Shown here: piece after piece, positions 1 to 11,545 of the stretch | How positions within the stretch are numbered: position 1 is the first letter of the stretch | Layout: every line of letters starts with the position of its first letter | Assembly: GCF_014529535.1 (NCBI RefSeq) | Contig: NW_023503555.1 | Coordinates: 4,836,001-4,900,000 of the forward strand | Length of the DNA: 64,000 nucleotides | Direction: 5' to 3' | Origin: Bradysia coprophila | Taxonomy: Eukaryota; Arthropoda; Insecta; Diptera; Sciaridae | Notes under the pieces: model-generated | What the model saw: the letters and a program-made list of their open reading frames with translations, nothing else | Told to the model about the DNA's origin: nothing | Database searches by the model: none | Translations under genes and position numbers: made by a program

Positions 1-1165
1 TTTTTTATTTAAATCTATTCCAATTCAGAGAATTTTTTCTTTAATTTCATTGCGTCAGAATTAATCTGTCGAAGGTATGGGAGATATCCAGGTATGGTTA
101 ATTTAACAGATCAATTTTATGACGACATAGCAAATGTTTTTTTAAAGAATTTTTAATTTGTAAGTTTGAACAAAAACATGAACACTTTCAGACAGTAATT
201 TCTTATGTCCTCTTACATGCCGATAGTACTAAAGTACGATGACTCTATGACTCTAACATATTAAAAGACCAGTTTAGGACCAGTTAACTGCGAGAGAAAA
301 GGACATGATTCCTGGAAAACAGAACAGGTTACTTTTGTAATTAGGTCAACATTTTCGGCGCATAAAGTTATTCTATTCAAAAAGATGTTATCTATTAACT
401 ATACTAGACCGCATTCTGTCAGCCACTTTAAACTTGACCAGGGGCAATAATATCTTGAAGGTTTTTTCATGAGCGGCTGTACGTTTCGAAATTCAGACTT
501 GGTTGTAAAAAATTTGGTTCATTTGGGAGGCAATTGCCTTTTGCTTATAATTATGCTTTGCATAGATTGAAAACAACTTGTCTGGATACTCTAACCTAAT
601 AGAGATCGATAAAAACACTTTCAAAAATATCTCTTTGCGAATAACACAAAGGGTCCGCTCACGAATTTCGATTTATATAGTAGGGTGAAACTACCAAATA
701 AGAGTTTCTTCTATAATTAAACAAGCAAAAAACAATAGAATACTCGTATTATAACAGGAGACGTATTTGGTAGTTTTACACTATATCCTTAATTATGAAT
801 TATGAATTATATAAAATTGACAAAATTATCCACCGATTTTAATTGGATGGACCATTCAACCAATAAAATTTTATTCGAATCAGTAGATTTACTGCCAAAC
901 TTTTTTTTTCTCGCAGCATACCATAGACATTTTAGTGGACTTGTAACAGGACCTTAAAACTAGCCGATGATGACTACTAATGATTCGATTGTGTAAAAAC
1001 TGACAAATTAAAAATTCCTAAAACTTATTCACCGTTTAAAAAAAAACATTTGCCATTATATGTCGTCACAAATATAATTTAGTTAAATTAAACCATACCT
1101 TCAACAAACTAATTCTGACGCAATGAATTCGAAGAAATAAATTCTCTGAATTGGAATAGATTGGG
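1..1165. repeat. Fold-back element with ~70-bp terminal inverted repeats
   Basis: Positions about 12-80 and 1093-1162 are imperfect reverse complements. Both arms contain AATCTATTCCAATTCAGAG, a GCGTCAGAATTA block and GAAGGTATGG. The roughly 1 kb between them has no convincing reading frame and carries a nested hairpin at 674-786. This is the form of a non-autonomous DNA transposon. The left end is at the window edge, so a target duplication cannot be judged. No transposase is visible. Confidence 0.6.
674..786. repeat. Nested short inverted repeat
   Basis: TATATAGTAGGGTGAAACTA at 674 is mirrored by TAGTTTTACACTATAT at 771-786, and both arms continue inward with CCAAATA/TATTTGG. The loop is about 60 bp. 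It looks like a small fold-back MITE that inserted into the larger element around it. Confidence 0.55.
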
Positions 1166-1251
1166 GGAAAAAATGTTTGTGTTTTCCGTTTGGATTTCTG
1201 AATTTCCAAAATATTTATTTTCAAGTCGTCATTATAACTGATTTCGATTGA

Positions 1252-1331
1252 TATAAAAGGCGCTCAGAGTTGGATGTTTAAATCATATCGAGTTACAGTT
1301 TCTAATAAGTGAGAAGCAAAAAAAATCAAAA
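1252..1331 (+). promoter_or_regulatory. TATA promoter and conserved leader of secreted gene 1
   Basis: TATAAAA at 1252-1258 lies about 75 bp before the ATG at 1332. The leader contains AGTTTCTAATAAGTGA just before the start, and this block recurs almost unchanged before the paralogue at 5872. The surrounding ~120 bp also align between the two genes, so promoter and leader were duplicated together. A shared, strongly tissue-restricted expression pattern is an inference. Confidence 0.7.
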
Positions 1332-1918
1332 ATGAAAAACTTCATCGTTTTCCTCTGTGTAATTACAATCGCTGTAAGTTTCTTAAAAAATATCTGGCAA
1401 TGTTCCAGTATTACAGTTTACTGTGCAAAAATGCTGACGTAAAACCTTTCTATCCTTTTTAATAGGCAGTGTCAGCACATCATGGTCAACGCCGTGGTCA
1501 ACATGGGGGTTTTCCACATCACGGTCACGTTAATGGCCATCATAACAACAGTGGAGGTATACCATGCATCGAGAAAATAGTGGAAGCTATCAAAGCTGCT
1601 CTAGCTGCTAATAATCTACCGGCTCAGTCTACTACATCAGCACCAGCTGAATCATCTACTTCAGCTGCTCCAAGCGAATCGTCTACATCAGCCCCAGCTG
1701 AATCCACTTCGGACGCTCCCAGTGAATCTTCTACATCAGCCCCAGCTGAATCCTCACCGGATGCTCCCAGCGAATCTTCTACATCAGAACCAGCTGAATC
1801 CACTTCGGCTGCTCCAAGCGAATCTTCTACATCAGCACCACCTGAATCCACTTCGGCTGCCCCAAGCGAATCTTCTACATCAGCACCAGCTGAATCATCC
1901 ACTCCTGCTGCTCCATAA
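1332..1918 (+). CDS. Secreted Ser/Pro/Glu-rich repeat protein 1 (glue/mucin-like)
   Basis: There are two exons, 1332-1373 and 1466-1918, joined in phase 0 across a 92-bp GTAAGT...TAG intron, giving 164 aa. Exon 1 encodes the hydrophobic signal core MKNFIVFLCVITIA; cleavage is probably just after AVSA. A His/Gly/Gln/Arg-rich stretch follows, then a short segment CIEKIVEAIKAALAANN that looks helical. The tail (about residue 67 on) is built from degenerate 12-13-residue repeats of the type SESSTSAPAE. An AATAAA polyadenylation signal lies at 1948-1953. The tail would be a good substrate for O-glycosylation. The exon plan (tiny signal exon, one intron, low-complexity exon 2) resembles dipteran salivary glue genes, but no sequence homology to a named family is claimed. 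The paralogue is at 5872. Confidence 0.8.
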
Positions 1919-1953
1919 TTTGTGTGGCAATCATGTATTTTATAGACAATAAA

Positions 1954-3802
1954 ATTATTTATTAACTCCCAACTATCGAATTTAATCTGTCAAATTATTT
2001 GTAATACTAAAATACCGAACCATCCGATGTACAGACAATCGAACATGTGAGCTTCATCATCTTTCTGTTTGATACTTTTTTTTTCAGTTTCACCTCCCAA
2101 TTTAGCACTTAGTGAAGTACCAAATTCAATTTGGTTTTCGATATGTCATTTCTTCATCTGATTGGGTTGTTTTACAAGTCTCTCTTTCCGCAGATCATTT
2201 TATTTTTAGTAGACGCAAAATTCATTTTTCAATTCAATTTTGATACTTTGGCAAAATTTCATATTTTCCGTATTTTCGTACAGAGTATTTGTGAAGTATC
2301 ATTCAACGGAAATTATACAGAAATATAGTAAACGCTTTAACAACTGCACTGTAAATAACACACTTAATACACAATTTACTTGTCATCCTCGCGAAAATAT
2401 TCGACACATAGGAAATAACGTAAATTTGCATTTTCTCCGTTGTAGTCGAATTTCATGAGGAAAGGACACAGGTATTTGAAGCGTTTGTTATTGTTATTGG
2501 TATCCCTATCATACATTGCACATGGAACTAAAGTGTTGTCTAGATTTTTTTTATATCTTCACAAAAAAATCATCGGAAAATCTTCACTCTGTTTACTCAT
2601 CGCTTACGTTACAATGGAAAGAGAAAGAGAGATTCGCTCTTTCATGTTTGTTTTCTTAACTGTGAGTAAACGGAGTAAAATTAGTTATCACTTTACGGAA
2701 CTACGCGGGTGTTGTGTCTGAATGCACTTCAAGCATGAGTGGTACTCTAAATAGAGTACAGAAACTGAACAGTGTATCGAACACATTTTCGTACTGTAAA
2801 AACATTTGGATTATTTTTTATGTAATATATTTGGCAGCTGTCATTATAGGCCTTGTTATGCTGGAGGTGCGTTGGTCTGAACCACATTTCACTCCCTGAT
2901 GAATACTAATTTCATTGAAATTGTGATTACAAACCATTGGTTGAAAAACACCTTAGATATCTCTTTACGTTTCGTGACCGTTGGATTCAAGTATTGGTAG
3001 GCTGAAGTAGCCATTTTTCTCTTTCATAGAGGTCAATTGAAAAATTAGCACAAGCTGAGATCTTGAGAGAGATAATTTTTTAATGGAATTAGTCTATCGT
3101 AATGGCATAGCTCAACAGTCAACAGCAGTCGAGTTGAAGAGCATATTAGAAAAGCCAATCAATGCTTGAATGGTCGAGAAACGTAGTATAGAGAGTTATC
3201 TAAGGTATCTTTCAACCAATGATTTGTAGAGTGGCACATAACATTTACTCAGCTTACACCGTGAAAATTTAATTATTAAAATTTCATTTTTATATCGGCA
3301 TGCCTCAAGTTTAGAGTGAAAATTAAAAGTTGTTTGTCTGTAGACAGACATCGACACATACCATAACCTATTTGTTTTTTTTTAAAGATTTATGAAATTG
3401 AATTTTCATGAAAACAACGATTATAATCTGAAAACATTTTGTAGACAAAAATATTTTGATGGTACCGTACTGTGGCATCTGTTTAATGCTTAATTTACAA
3501 CAAATTAGTGTACCTACCTCATCAAAAACTTTTGTCACAAAATCTAAAAAATTTCCACACGAAAATAGATCGCAAATAGAAAAGCACAGCTGTGTTTGCT
3601 AACGGTAAACAAAAAAACATTCGATTTTAATTAACCGGTAAGACGTCATCAAAAAACATAATAGGACTGTGTACATGATGTCAATGATAATTCGTTCAGT
3701 TGTAAATTAGAATTTCGGATGTAATGAAGCTATTTTCGTCTTGTAACGTCTTTGTGACTAAGTAAATTTACATTTTGCCCTACGTATCAACTAATACGCA
3801 GA
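1954..3802. other. Intergenic, no gene seen
   Basis: AT-rich DNA between the two secreted-protein genes. The short open frames at 2131-2900 lack codon bias, motifs or splice support. Nothing convincing is visible before the MITE at 3811. Confidence 0.6.
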
Positions 3803-3810
3803 CCATTGAG

Positions 3811-3958
3811 CCAGTGCCGCCTTTTCCATATGGGCCAAATGGGTAAATGCACGTGGCACCCAAAGCGAAGCAGAAGAAAATGACGCCCGTGGTCCTTACT
3901 CAATTGGCGCCTATTTTCCCAATTGCCCGATGGCGCCCAAAAGCTAAAAGCGGCACTG
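3811..3958. mobile_element. hAT-type MITE
   Basis: The ends are CCAGTGCCGCC and, inverted, GCGGCACTG. The insert is about 148 bp and unusually GC-rich for its surroundings. It is flanked by CCATTGAG (3803-3810) and CCATTGAC (3959-3966), an 8-bp target duplication with one mismatch. CAGTGCCGC-like termini with an 8-bp duplication fit the hAT superfamily. It has no coding capacity. Confidence 0.7.
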
Positions 3959-3966
3959 CCATTGAC

Positions 3967-4943
3967 TTATTCTAAAACCCTAAAATCACATCGCTTTTTT
4001 GAGAAAATCGACTGAAATATCTATTTACGGAGGGTACTAAGCAGTTCTTTATTGAAAAATGAGAAAAAGGTGCACATTTCGGCTTCCAGCAGTACTTTCT
4101 CTAGAAAATCAAACTACTTTTAATAAGGTGGTGAAAGTGTCAATTAGCCTCTGGAGTTTACATGTGAATTACAGCGTAGTCCGCGTAGTCATTCAAAATG
4201 TAGACTACTGTTTGTAGAATACAAAGAAATAAGGTGTGAATTTGACACAGAGAGCTGAGAGTTTGTTTCCTAGAGAGAGTATTGGCTCCAACTTACTCAC
4301 GTAAGGAAAGTTACAATCTTTTATTGGCTTGTTCATTCTCTTTAGCTCACTGCAACTCCATATCTTTCCATTTTAAAGCTTTAGGTCATATCATTTGTTT
4401 TTTGTTGACGGTGTCTCCGCTTGTCAGCAATTTTTCTATAGTTCAATATGGCGCTTTTGTTGTTGTCAGTTTTAAGTTTCACGAAACGACCGTATTCCAG
4501 CTATGAAATTAAAGGTGTCGCTTTTGTAGTTTTCAGTATTTAAACTAGTACTGTGTGACATGCTCTATAGGGGGCATCAATACCGAACCTGTTTTTATTG
4601 TTTTCCGTCTTATTTATCTAATACAACACGCACGGGGTCCACAGTTTAGGCTTGCAATTTCATTAGCAACACTATGTTTCTGTCAATCAGATTTGTCCAA
4701 AATAACAGCATCTGACTGAATTGGTTCCTTGCATTGATTTGTGGCTGTGATAGTATCTACGAGCGACGTCTCTGGTTCTCCCGTTGTGTGTTATATGTCT
4801 TACGCGTGTTGTCTTTTGACGTTCTATGCCTGACATTCACAAAGGAAGTCTTGTGCGACTGACATTTAGAAGAAATTTAGAGTTTTTCTTACTAATTTTT
4901 ATGCGGCACTTGGCTTAACGTTAAGTAAGGATATTTAGCCAGT
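3967..4943. other. Intergenic, no gene seen
   Basis: No supported gene or RNA. The one modest open frame (4282-4506) begins at a non-ATG codon and has no recognisable features. Confidence 0.5.
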
Positions 4944-5119
4944 AATAGATCATTGTCAATGTCGTTTGAGACGTCAAATGAGCTGTCATTTTCACAAAGC
5001 TAACCACAATGTTACAAAAATTCATATGGAGCTGTCATTGTTTGAGGTTAGCTTTGTGAAATTGACAACTCATTTGACACTATTTTGAGAGAAGAACAGT
5101 TATTTGACACTGATCTATT
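4944..5119. repeat. Fold-back MITE
   Basis: The outer ends AATAGATCA and TGATCTATT are inverted. The inner arms share TTCACAAAGCTAACC (left) and GGTTAGCTTTGTGAA (right), with matching TCAAATGAG blocks. The element is about 176 bp and nearly palindromic. No clear target duplication was seen. Confidence 0.65.
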
Positions 5120-5785
5120 CTTGAACAAAGTTGCTCTTATTATGTTTATTATGTCCTTATAGTCCGAGTGTGGTGTACTACAAGCTGGTTTTGGAGAGAT
5201 TAGCTTACTTGTTACTCCTATTTTAGATCGTTCAACTTAGGTTAAATGGAAAGTTCAACAGTTAGACTGCAACATGTGCGTAAAGACATTCTTATGAGAC
5301 ATTATGACTGATGTGTCGAGCAAGCCCCTTATTTGAAATTCGGTTCTGCTTGGTTTTCAATGCATTTTTAGGCAAACACTTTTGATTTTCTGTTGCAAGA
5401 ACCTAACTTACAGTCAAGAGAATAAGTTTTCCATAGCCGAATACAATGGGATATTGCTAGAGACGAATAGACTTTCTTTCCAGAAAAAATAGATGTGTAC
5501 TTTGGTTGGGATGAATCTCTTGCAACTTTCAACCTTATTTTTAGTATAGATAAATTTTGGATTAAGCAAATAATTTGCAAAAGCTTTCCATCATTCTACA
5601 AAAAACATTGTTTCCATGTCGTCATTAATTTATGAAATTCGGCTTTTTAATGAATGTATTCAGTAACTGAATTTCAGTTATCTGCCTATAAATGTGAATT
5701 ACCTTAACAGACGTTTTTTCTGTTTCTCTCTTTTTTTTGCAAAAATATTTATATTTCATGGCGTCATTTAGCTGATTTCAATTCA
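5120..5785. other. Intergenic upstream of secreted gene 2
   Basis: No gene is supported. The last ~100 bp align with the promoter-proximal region of the first secreted gene. Confidence 0.5.
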
Positions 5786-5871
5786 TATATAAGACGCTTC
5801 AAGTTGGGTGTTAGGTGTCATAACGAGTTAGAGTTTCTAATAAGTGAAAAGCAAGAAAAAATCTGATAAAA
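5786..5871 (+). promoter_or_regulatory. TATA promoter and conserved leader of secreted gene 2
   Basis: TATATAA at 5786-5792 lies 80-86 bp before the ATG at 5872. The leader repeats the TTTCTAATAAGTGA block of gene 1 immediately before the start. TATA spacing and leader are preserved although exon 2 has diverged completely in repeat type. Confidence 0.7.
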
Positions 5872-8075
5872 ATGAAAAACTTATTCATTTTCCTCTGTGT
5901 CATTGCAGTCACTGTAAGTTTGAACTTATAATTTATAAGATGTTATTTCTGAGTATTACACTTTAATAGGCTGCGTCAGCGCATCATGGGCAACGTCGGG
6001 ATCAAAACAATGGCCAACGTCGTGGTCAATACAATGGACATCATCGTGGTCGAAACTTCGAACATCACAGTCGGAATAAAAACCATGCTCCACACGATTT
6101 TATGACAACAGGATCCCCAAGCGACTATTACACATCAACAGCATCTCCAAGCGACTATTACACATCAACAGCATCTCCAAGCGACAATTACTCAACAGTA
6201 TTCCCAAGTGACTATTACTCAACAGGATCCCCAAGCGACTATTACACATCAACAGCATCCCCAAATGACTACTACTCAACAGGATACCCAAGCGACTATT
6301 ACTCAACAGGAGTCCCAAGTGACTATTACTCAACAGGATCCCCAAGTGACTATTACTCAACAGGATCCCCAAGCGACTATTACACATCAACAGCATCTCC
6401 AAACGACAATTACTCAACAGTATCCCCCAGCGACTATTACACATCAACAGCATCTCCAAGCGACAATTACTCAACAGGATCCCCCAGCGACTATTACACA
6501 TCAACAGCATCTCCAAGCGACTATTACTCAACAGGATCTCCAATTGACTATTACTCAACAGGATCTCCAAGCGACTATTACACATCAACAGCATCTCCAA
6601 GCGACAATTACTCAACAGGATCCCCCAGCGACTATTACACATCAACAGCATCTCCAAGCGACTATTACTCAACAGGATCCCCAATTGACTATTACTCAAC
6701 AGGATCCCCAAGCGAGTATTACACATCAACAGCATCCCCAAGTGACTATTACTCAACAGGATCCCCAAGTGACTATTACACATCAACAGCATCTCCAAGC
6801 GACTATTACTCAACAGGAGTCCCAAGTGACTATTACTCAACAGGATCCCCAAGCGAGTATTACACATCAACAGCATCTCCAAGCGACAATTACTCAACAG
6901 GATCCCCCAGCGACTATTACACATCAACAGCATCTCCAAGCGACTATTACTCAACAGGATCTCCAAGTGACTATTACTCAACAGGATCTCCAAGCGACTA
7001 TTACACATCAACAGCATCTCCAAGCGACAATTACTCAACAGGATCCCCCAGCGACTATTACACATCAACAGCATCTCCAAGCGACTATTATTCAACATGA
7101 TCCCCAATTGACTATTACTCAACAGGATCCCCAAGCGAGTATTACACATCAACAGCATCCCCAAGTGACTATTACTCAACAGGATCCCCAAGCGAGTATT
7201 ACACATCAACAGCATCTCCAAGCGACAATTACTCAACAGGATCCCCCAGCGACTATTACACATCAACAGCATCTCCAAGCGACTATTACTCAACAGGATC
7301 TCCAAGTGACTATTACTCAACAGGATCTCCAAGCGACTATTACACATCAACAGCATCTCCAAGCGACAATTACTCAACAGGATCCCCCAGCGACTATTAC
7401 ACATCAACAGCATCTCCAAGCGACTATTATTCAACAGGATCCCCAATTGACTATTACTCAACAGGATCCCCAAGCGAGTATTACACATCAACAGCATCCC
7501 CAAGTGACTATTACTCAACAGGATCCCCAAGTGACTATTACTCAACAGGATCCCCAAGCGACTATTACACATCAACAGCATCCCCAAATGACTATTACTC
7601 AACAGGATCCCCAAGCGACTATTACACATCAACAGAATCTCCAAGCGACTATTACTCAACAGGAGTCCCGAGTGACTATTACTCAACAGGATCCCCAGGC
7701 GACTATTACTCAACAGGATCCCCAAGTGACTATTACACATCAACAGCATCTCCAAGTGACTATTACTCAACAGGATCGCCAAGTGACTATTACTCAACAG
7801 GATCCCCCAGCGACTATTACTCAACAGGATCCCCAAGTGACTATTACTCAACAGGATCCCCAAGTGACTATTACTCAACAGGATCCCCAAGTGACTATTA
7901 CTCAACAGGATCCCCAAGCGACTATTACACATCAACAGCATCCCCAAATGACTATTACACATCAACAGCATCCCCAAATGACTATTATACATCAACAGCA
8001 TCTTCAAGCGACAATTACTCAACAGGATCCCCTAGCGACTATTACACCACAAGTTCGCCTATTATTGCAGCATAA
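5872..8075 (+). CDS. Secreted SPSDYY-repeat protein 2 with in-frame TGA
   Basis: Exon 1 (5872-5913) encodes the signal core MKNLFIFLCVIAVT. The intron is 5914-5969. Exon 2 starts in phase 0 with AASAHHGQRR, as in paralogue 1, followed by a basic Gln/Asn/His-rich stretch. From 6102 the protein is a long array of 9-residue (SPSDYYSTG) and 10-residue (SPSDYYTSTA) units coded by 27- and 30-bp repeats. A TGA at 7098-7100 interrupts the frame, so a literal reading gives 390 aa. The same frame then stays open without any indel to TAA at 8073-8075, which would give a product of about 714 aa (one position being the TGA). The TGA replaces GGA at one repeat. Possible explanations are a recent nonsense allele, readthrough, or a sequence error. 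The Ser/Thr/Tyr-rich acidic repeats suggest a glycosylated secreted mucin, glue or silk-like product; this is inference. Confidence 0.7.
6102..8040 (+). repeat. 27/30-bp coding minisatellite with 339-bp higher-order period
   Basis: Units alternate between about 27 bp (CCAAGCGACTATTACTCAAC plus AGGATCC) and about 30 bp (CCAAGCGACTATTACACATC plus AACAGCATCT). Blocks around 6960-7190 and 7300-7530 are nearly identical at an offset of 339 bp, showing a higher-order repeat. All unit lengths are multiples of three, so several frames stay open on both strands. Unit edges resemble BamHI-like GGATCC only by repetition of the unit. Confidence 0.9.
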
Positions 8076-8099
8076 TCTGTATAATTGATTAATAGAGAA

Positions 8100-8632
8100 C
8101 GACCAAATATAACTTTTTCAACTGACCGCAATGCTAATTTGAATTATGTTGTCAGCTTCCAGAATTTGAAATTGTATCGAAAAATAAGGAATTTCCGCTT
8201 TGAGTCGATATTTATTGTGTTTTTGACAGTCATTTATTTTGTCAACTGACTATGGTGTGAATGTTGTTGATGCGAGGCGTAGCCGAAGTCAATAAACACA
8301 CGAAAACAAAACTTTTTATTTTTATCCCGAGTTATGTAATGGGTTTTACATGCTGAGGGCGTTGAAACATGAAAAGTACGGTTTTCAACGTATGCAGCAT
8401 GAAAAAACTCTTTTGTGCCACCGAGAATTGAAATACGACTCTTTTCAGCACTCATTTTAGTGTTGTAAAGTGACTTATTTCAGCACCCGTTTGATGTGAT
8501 ATTACAACACTCAAAGCAGTGTTGAAATGGAATTTGTATGAGTTGTTACAGCATTCTTTTGAGAAAATGCAAAGCAATGTGATCGATCAAATTTGAAGAG
8601 TGATTGTTTACAATGAAAATTATGATTTTTTG
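8100..8632. other. Intergenic, repeat-derived
   Basis: No gene. The stretch around 8380-8560 contains diverged pieces (GAGAATTGAAATA, TTTCAGCAC) of the inverted repeat that follows, so it is probably part of the same decayed element. Confidence 0.5.
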
Positions 8633-8884
8633 TGCTCTTGTCTATTTCAATTCTCGGTTGGCACAAAGCATGATGTGTTACACGTATTGTAATGAGATTT
8701 TTTCAGCACACGACCCAATTTTCCTTGAAAACTTGGGTCTAGTGCTGAAAAAATCAACATTACAATACTTGTAACACAACATACTATTTTTGCTCTTGTC
8801 TATTTCAAGTCTCGGTTGGCACAAAGCATGATGTGTTACACGTATTGTAATGAGATTTTTTCAGCACACGACCCAATTTTCCTT
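8633..8884. repeat. 94-bp direct repeat around an inverted copy
   Basis: Positions 8633-8726 and 8791-8884 are almost identical 94-bp direct copies (each has CTCGGTTGGCACAAAGCATG). The spacer 8727-8790 contains a diverged reverse complement of the second half of the unit, for example GTGCTGAAAAAATC against GATTTTTTCAGCAC. The second copy runs into TACTCGCTCCGCTCGTAGGA, typical of transposon ends. No coding capacity. Confidence 0.75.
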
Positions 8885-11438
8885 ACTCGCTCCGCTCGTA
8901 GGACCCGAAAAGTGCGAATTCGTTGTTATTAAGTATTTTTTTCTGAGCAGGGTAGTGACACACAATTAGTATTTGCTGATAATTTTTGTAGAATAGCCTG
9001 CCAAGCTCACGATGTTGTGAATGCCCTTCAACTACTCCAATGTGTATATTTTAAACCCTATTTTTGGACTAACTTCAAACATACTAACTTACTAACCTAC
9101 GTTCCATTCGTGTCAAGTGACTCCATGATGTTCCATAGTTCCATCGCAACTTATAATTTTTTACGTGTTTCCATCGTAACTTGTTCGTTTTCTGGACTGT
9201 CATTTTTGAGGTAATTAGAGGTAACAACTGATGAACTGATCATCCATTATTGGTCCTCCAACTTACAAGTCATTGAAATCTGTACACTTAAGAATGTCCT
9301 CTAAGTTCTTCTAGATTTTATATACTCCGCTTACCCCATACGTTGAATTTCAAAAGCATAACTTTCTCGCTAACCTTTTACCATCTCACTGAACGTCGAG
9401 TAATTATTAATTAAAATTTTCGTAATAATTAATAATTATTAATTTCGATGTGTACAACAAACAAAAGACCTTTTTGATTTCAACATTTTTTTTTTATTTT
9501 GCAATTTTACTTACAAATCAAAGACAACTAACTAAAAGTCCATACAATTTTTTTCTCTTTATTATTTTTTGGCATTCTAATAATCTAACGATGAATGGTT
9601 GATAGGTTGATTGTTATAAGGCCACTCTTATCCCCCGAAGAAAATGGTTTTGTTGATGGGTGTGCATCGACAATCACTCTCGCTCTCTGTGGTGAAACTG
9701 CATGATGTGCATGAACACTTTGCCAACCGGTTGTCAAACTGACGATTGATGGGGTGGTTGTGAAATGTTTGTATCGGAGCGGGCTGTTTTGGCGGGTTGT
9801 TTTTGATTTATTTGCGGAATAAGTTGTACCATTTCATTCAAAGTAAAGATGAGTTCGAGGATGATTTTAGACCTATTGATCAAACAAAAATAAGTGTTCC
9901 GTTTCTCCAATTGGGGGTCAATCGTAAAAATTATTTTTTTGGTTTTTTTTTTGTAGATAAAACTTAGAATTAATTTCAATCCTCGAGCAGATTCTTTTTA
10001 TTATTTTTTTTGCTCTGATTTCTTTTTTCTTCTTTTTTTCGTTTCATTTTTTTTTTCTTATCGACTATGACAAAATGGCAGCCTTATATCTATCACAGAT
10101 TTCGTATAAATATATTTTTAATCATTTAAACAAAACAATTAGTCAAAGTATACAATTTGTGAAATGATATGATGAAATCTTTGTTATTTATTCGGCTTAA
10201 ACAGTAAAAAAGCGAAATGATCAAAAGTGATCATTCGATCAACTTCCAAACAAAATATATTTTCAAAAATGAAAAATTAAAAAATTTCTTATATTTTTAG
10301 CCTTTCCTTAAAAACTAAACTTTCAGTTCGTTTCTTAAACACTTAGGAATGTTCATCACTATAAATTTATTTTACATTCTAGCGGGCGATAAAGTTCACT
10401 TTAAGTCACTGTTTGTGACAGTGAAAATGACCTTACCGCCCACTAGCATGTAAAATAACTCATTCAATTGTTTGTAAACTATTGTTTTGATTTGTGTGAA
10501 TACTTCACTCGCCTTCGGCTCGTTCCGCAACACCCACGCTTTCCAAAACAACAAATTTTACAAGCAGGTACGTAGTATTCTATATCACAGTTATAAAATC
10601 AATAATTGCACTTGGAATTCGGTTAGTATAACAATTACAATAAATAATCAGATTTACCCTCCGAATATGCTGTCGTATGACATATACTTTTATCCAATTA
10701 TCTTATTTTATTTGACATCGGATATTATGCTGAGGTAAATTAATGCGAAATCATAAAAAAAATATTTGGATTGGATTCGATTGGGATTAATGAGTTAAAT
10801 ATTTGCGAAACGAAAATATGGGAAAATCGGAACGATGATTGTCTAAATTGAGGTTTGAATTTGTTGTTCATAATTTTCGATTGCTTAACTATGATTACAA
10901 TTAGTATTGAGTGACGAGGGATAATTTTTGTTGTCACTTCCGACACTACTTCAAAGTTAAACATTTGTTTGTATACATAAGGCGGAGGGTTTGTAAATTT
11001 CGTTGAGGATTTTCTTAATTTTTTTTCTTATGTATTTTCATTGAGAAATACGTTTCTCAAATATTTTTCTCTAAATTTCTTGAAATTTCCCAACAAATGC
11101 GTTAAATTTCTAAAGAATGTGTCAAAAATTTCTTTCTTTTTACGTTTTGAGTACAGTCAGTGGCAGTGAATTACCAGTATAAATCTGCTTCATCTCTGTA
11201 GCTAGCAGCTTCAACCGTATAAGCAAGTGGAAACAGTTTTGATTTTTTTTTTGGTTAAGTCGCAAAAAGGGATCACTTGAATTATAAGCCGACATTGAGC
11301 ACCGATTTTCGCGAAATAAAATTCTCGTAAATTCTTGAAAGGAAAAGAGATTTCGAGGATTTTCCATTAATTTTACTTCTTCAAAATAGGATCTTCATCC
11401 GAGGTTTAACGGTTCGAGTCATTTGACTTATAGAACTT
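8885..11438. other. Intergenic, no gene seen
   Basis: Very AT-rich with long T and A runs (for example around 9490-9560 and 9950-10060) and an AT-only inverted stretch near 9410-9450. The short open frames have no motif or splice support. Confidence 0.55.
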
Positions 11439-11545
11439 ATAGAGTGTACTGAGGGAACGCAGTCAACTCAATAACAATAGGGACGGCTCAGTGTAAACAA
11501 GCGGTATTGTTATTGAGTTGGCTGCGTCCCCTCAAAGCGCTCTAT
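11439..11545. repeat. Short fold-back MITE
   Basis: ATAGAGTGTACTGAGGG with GTCAACTCAATAACAATA on the left is mirrored by TATTGTTATTGAGTTGGC and CCTCAAAGCGCTCTAT on the right. The total is about 107 bp. The flanking bases allow a TA duplication, as in mariner-type elements, but this is weak. Confidence 0.65.

Noticed and set aside
1624-1902. Minus-strand Asp/Ser/Ala-rich frame
   Set aside because: Mirror of the SESSTSAPAE coding repeats of secreted gene 1.
6100-8022. 640-codon minus-strand open frame rich in Leu/Ser/Asn/Cys
   Set aside because: Antisense shadow of the same repeat array, with no promoter or domain.
6208-8088. Long Gln/His/Thr-rich open frame on the plus strand
   Set aside because: It is a frame-shifted reading of the SPSDYY repeat array, has no signal exon in frame, and stays open only because repeat lengths are multiples of three.
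11401-11425. tRNA-like T-arm (GGTTCGAGTC)
   Set aside because: No matching acceptor, D or anticodon stems around it.
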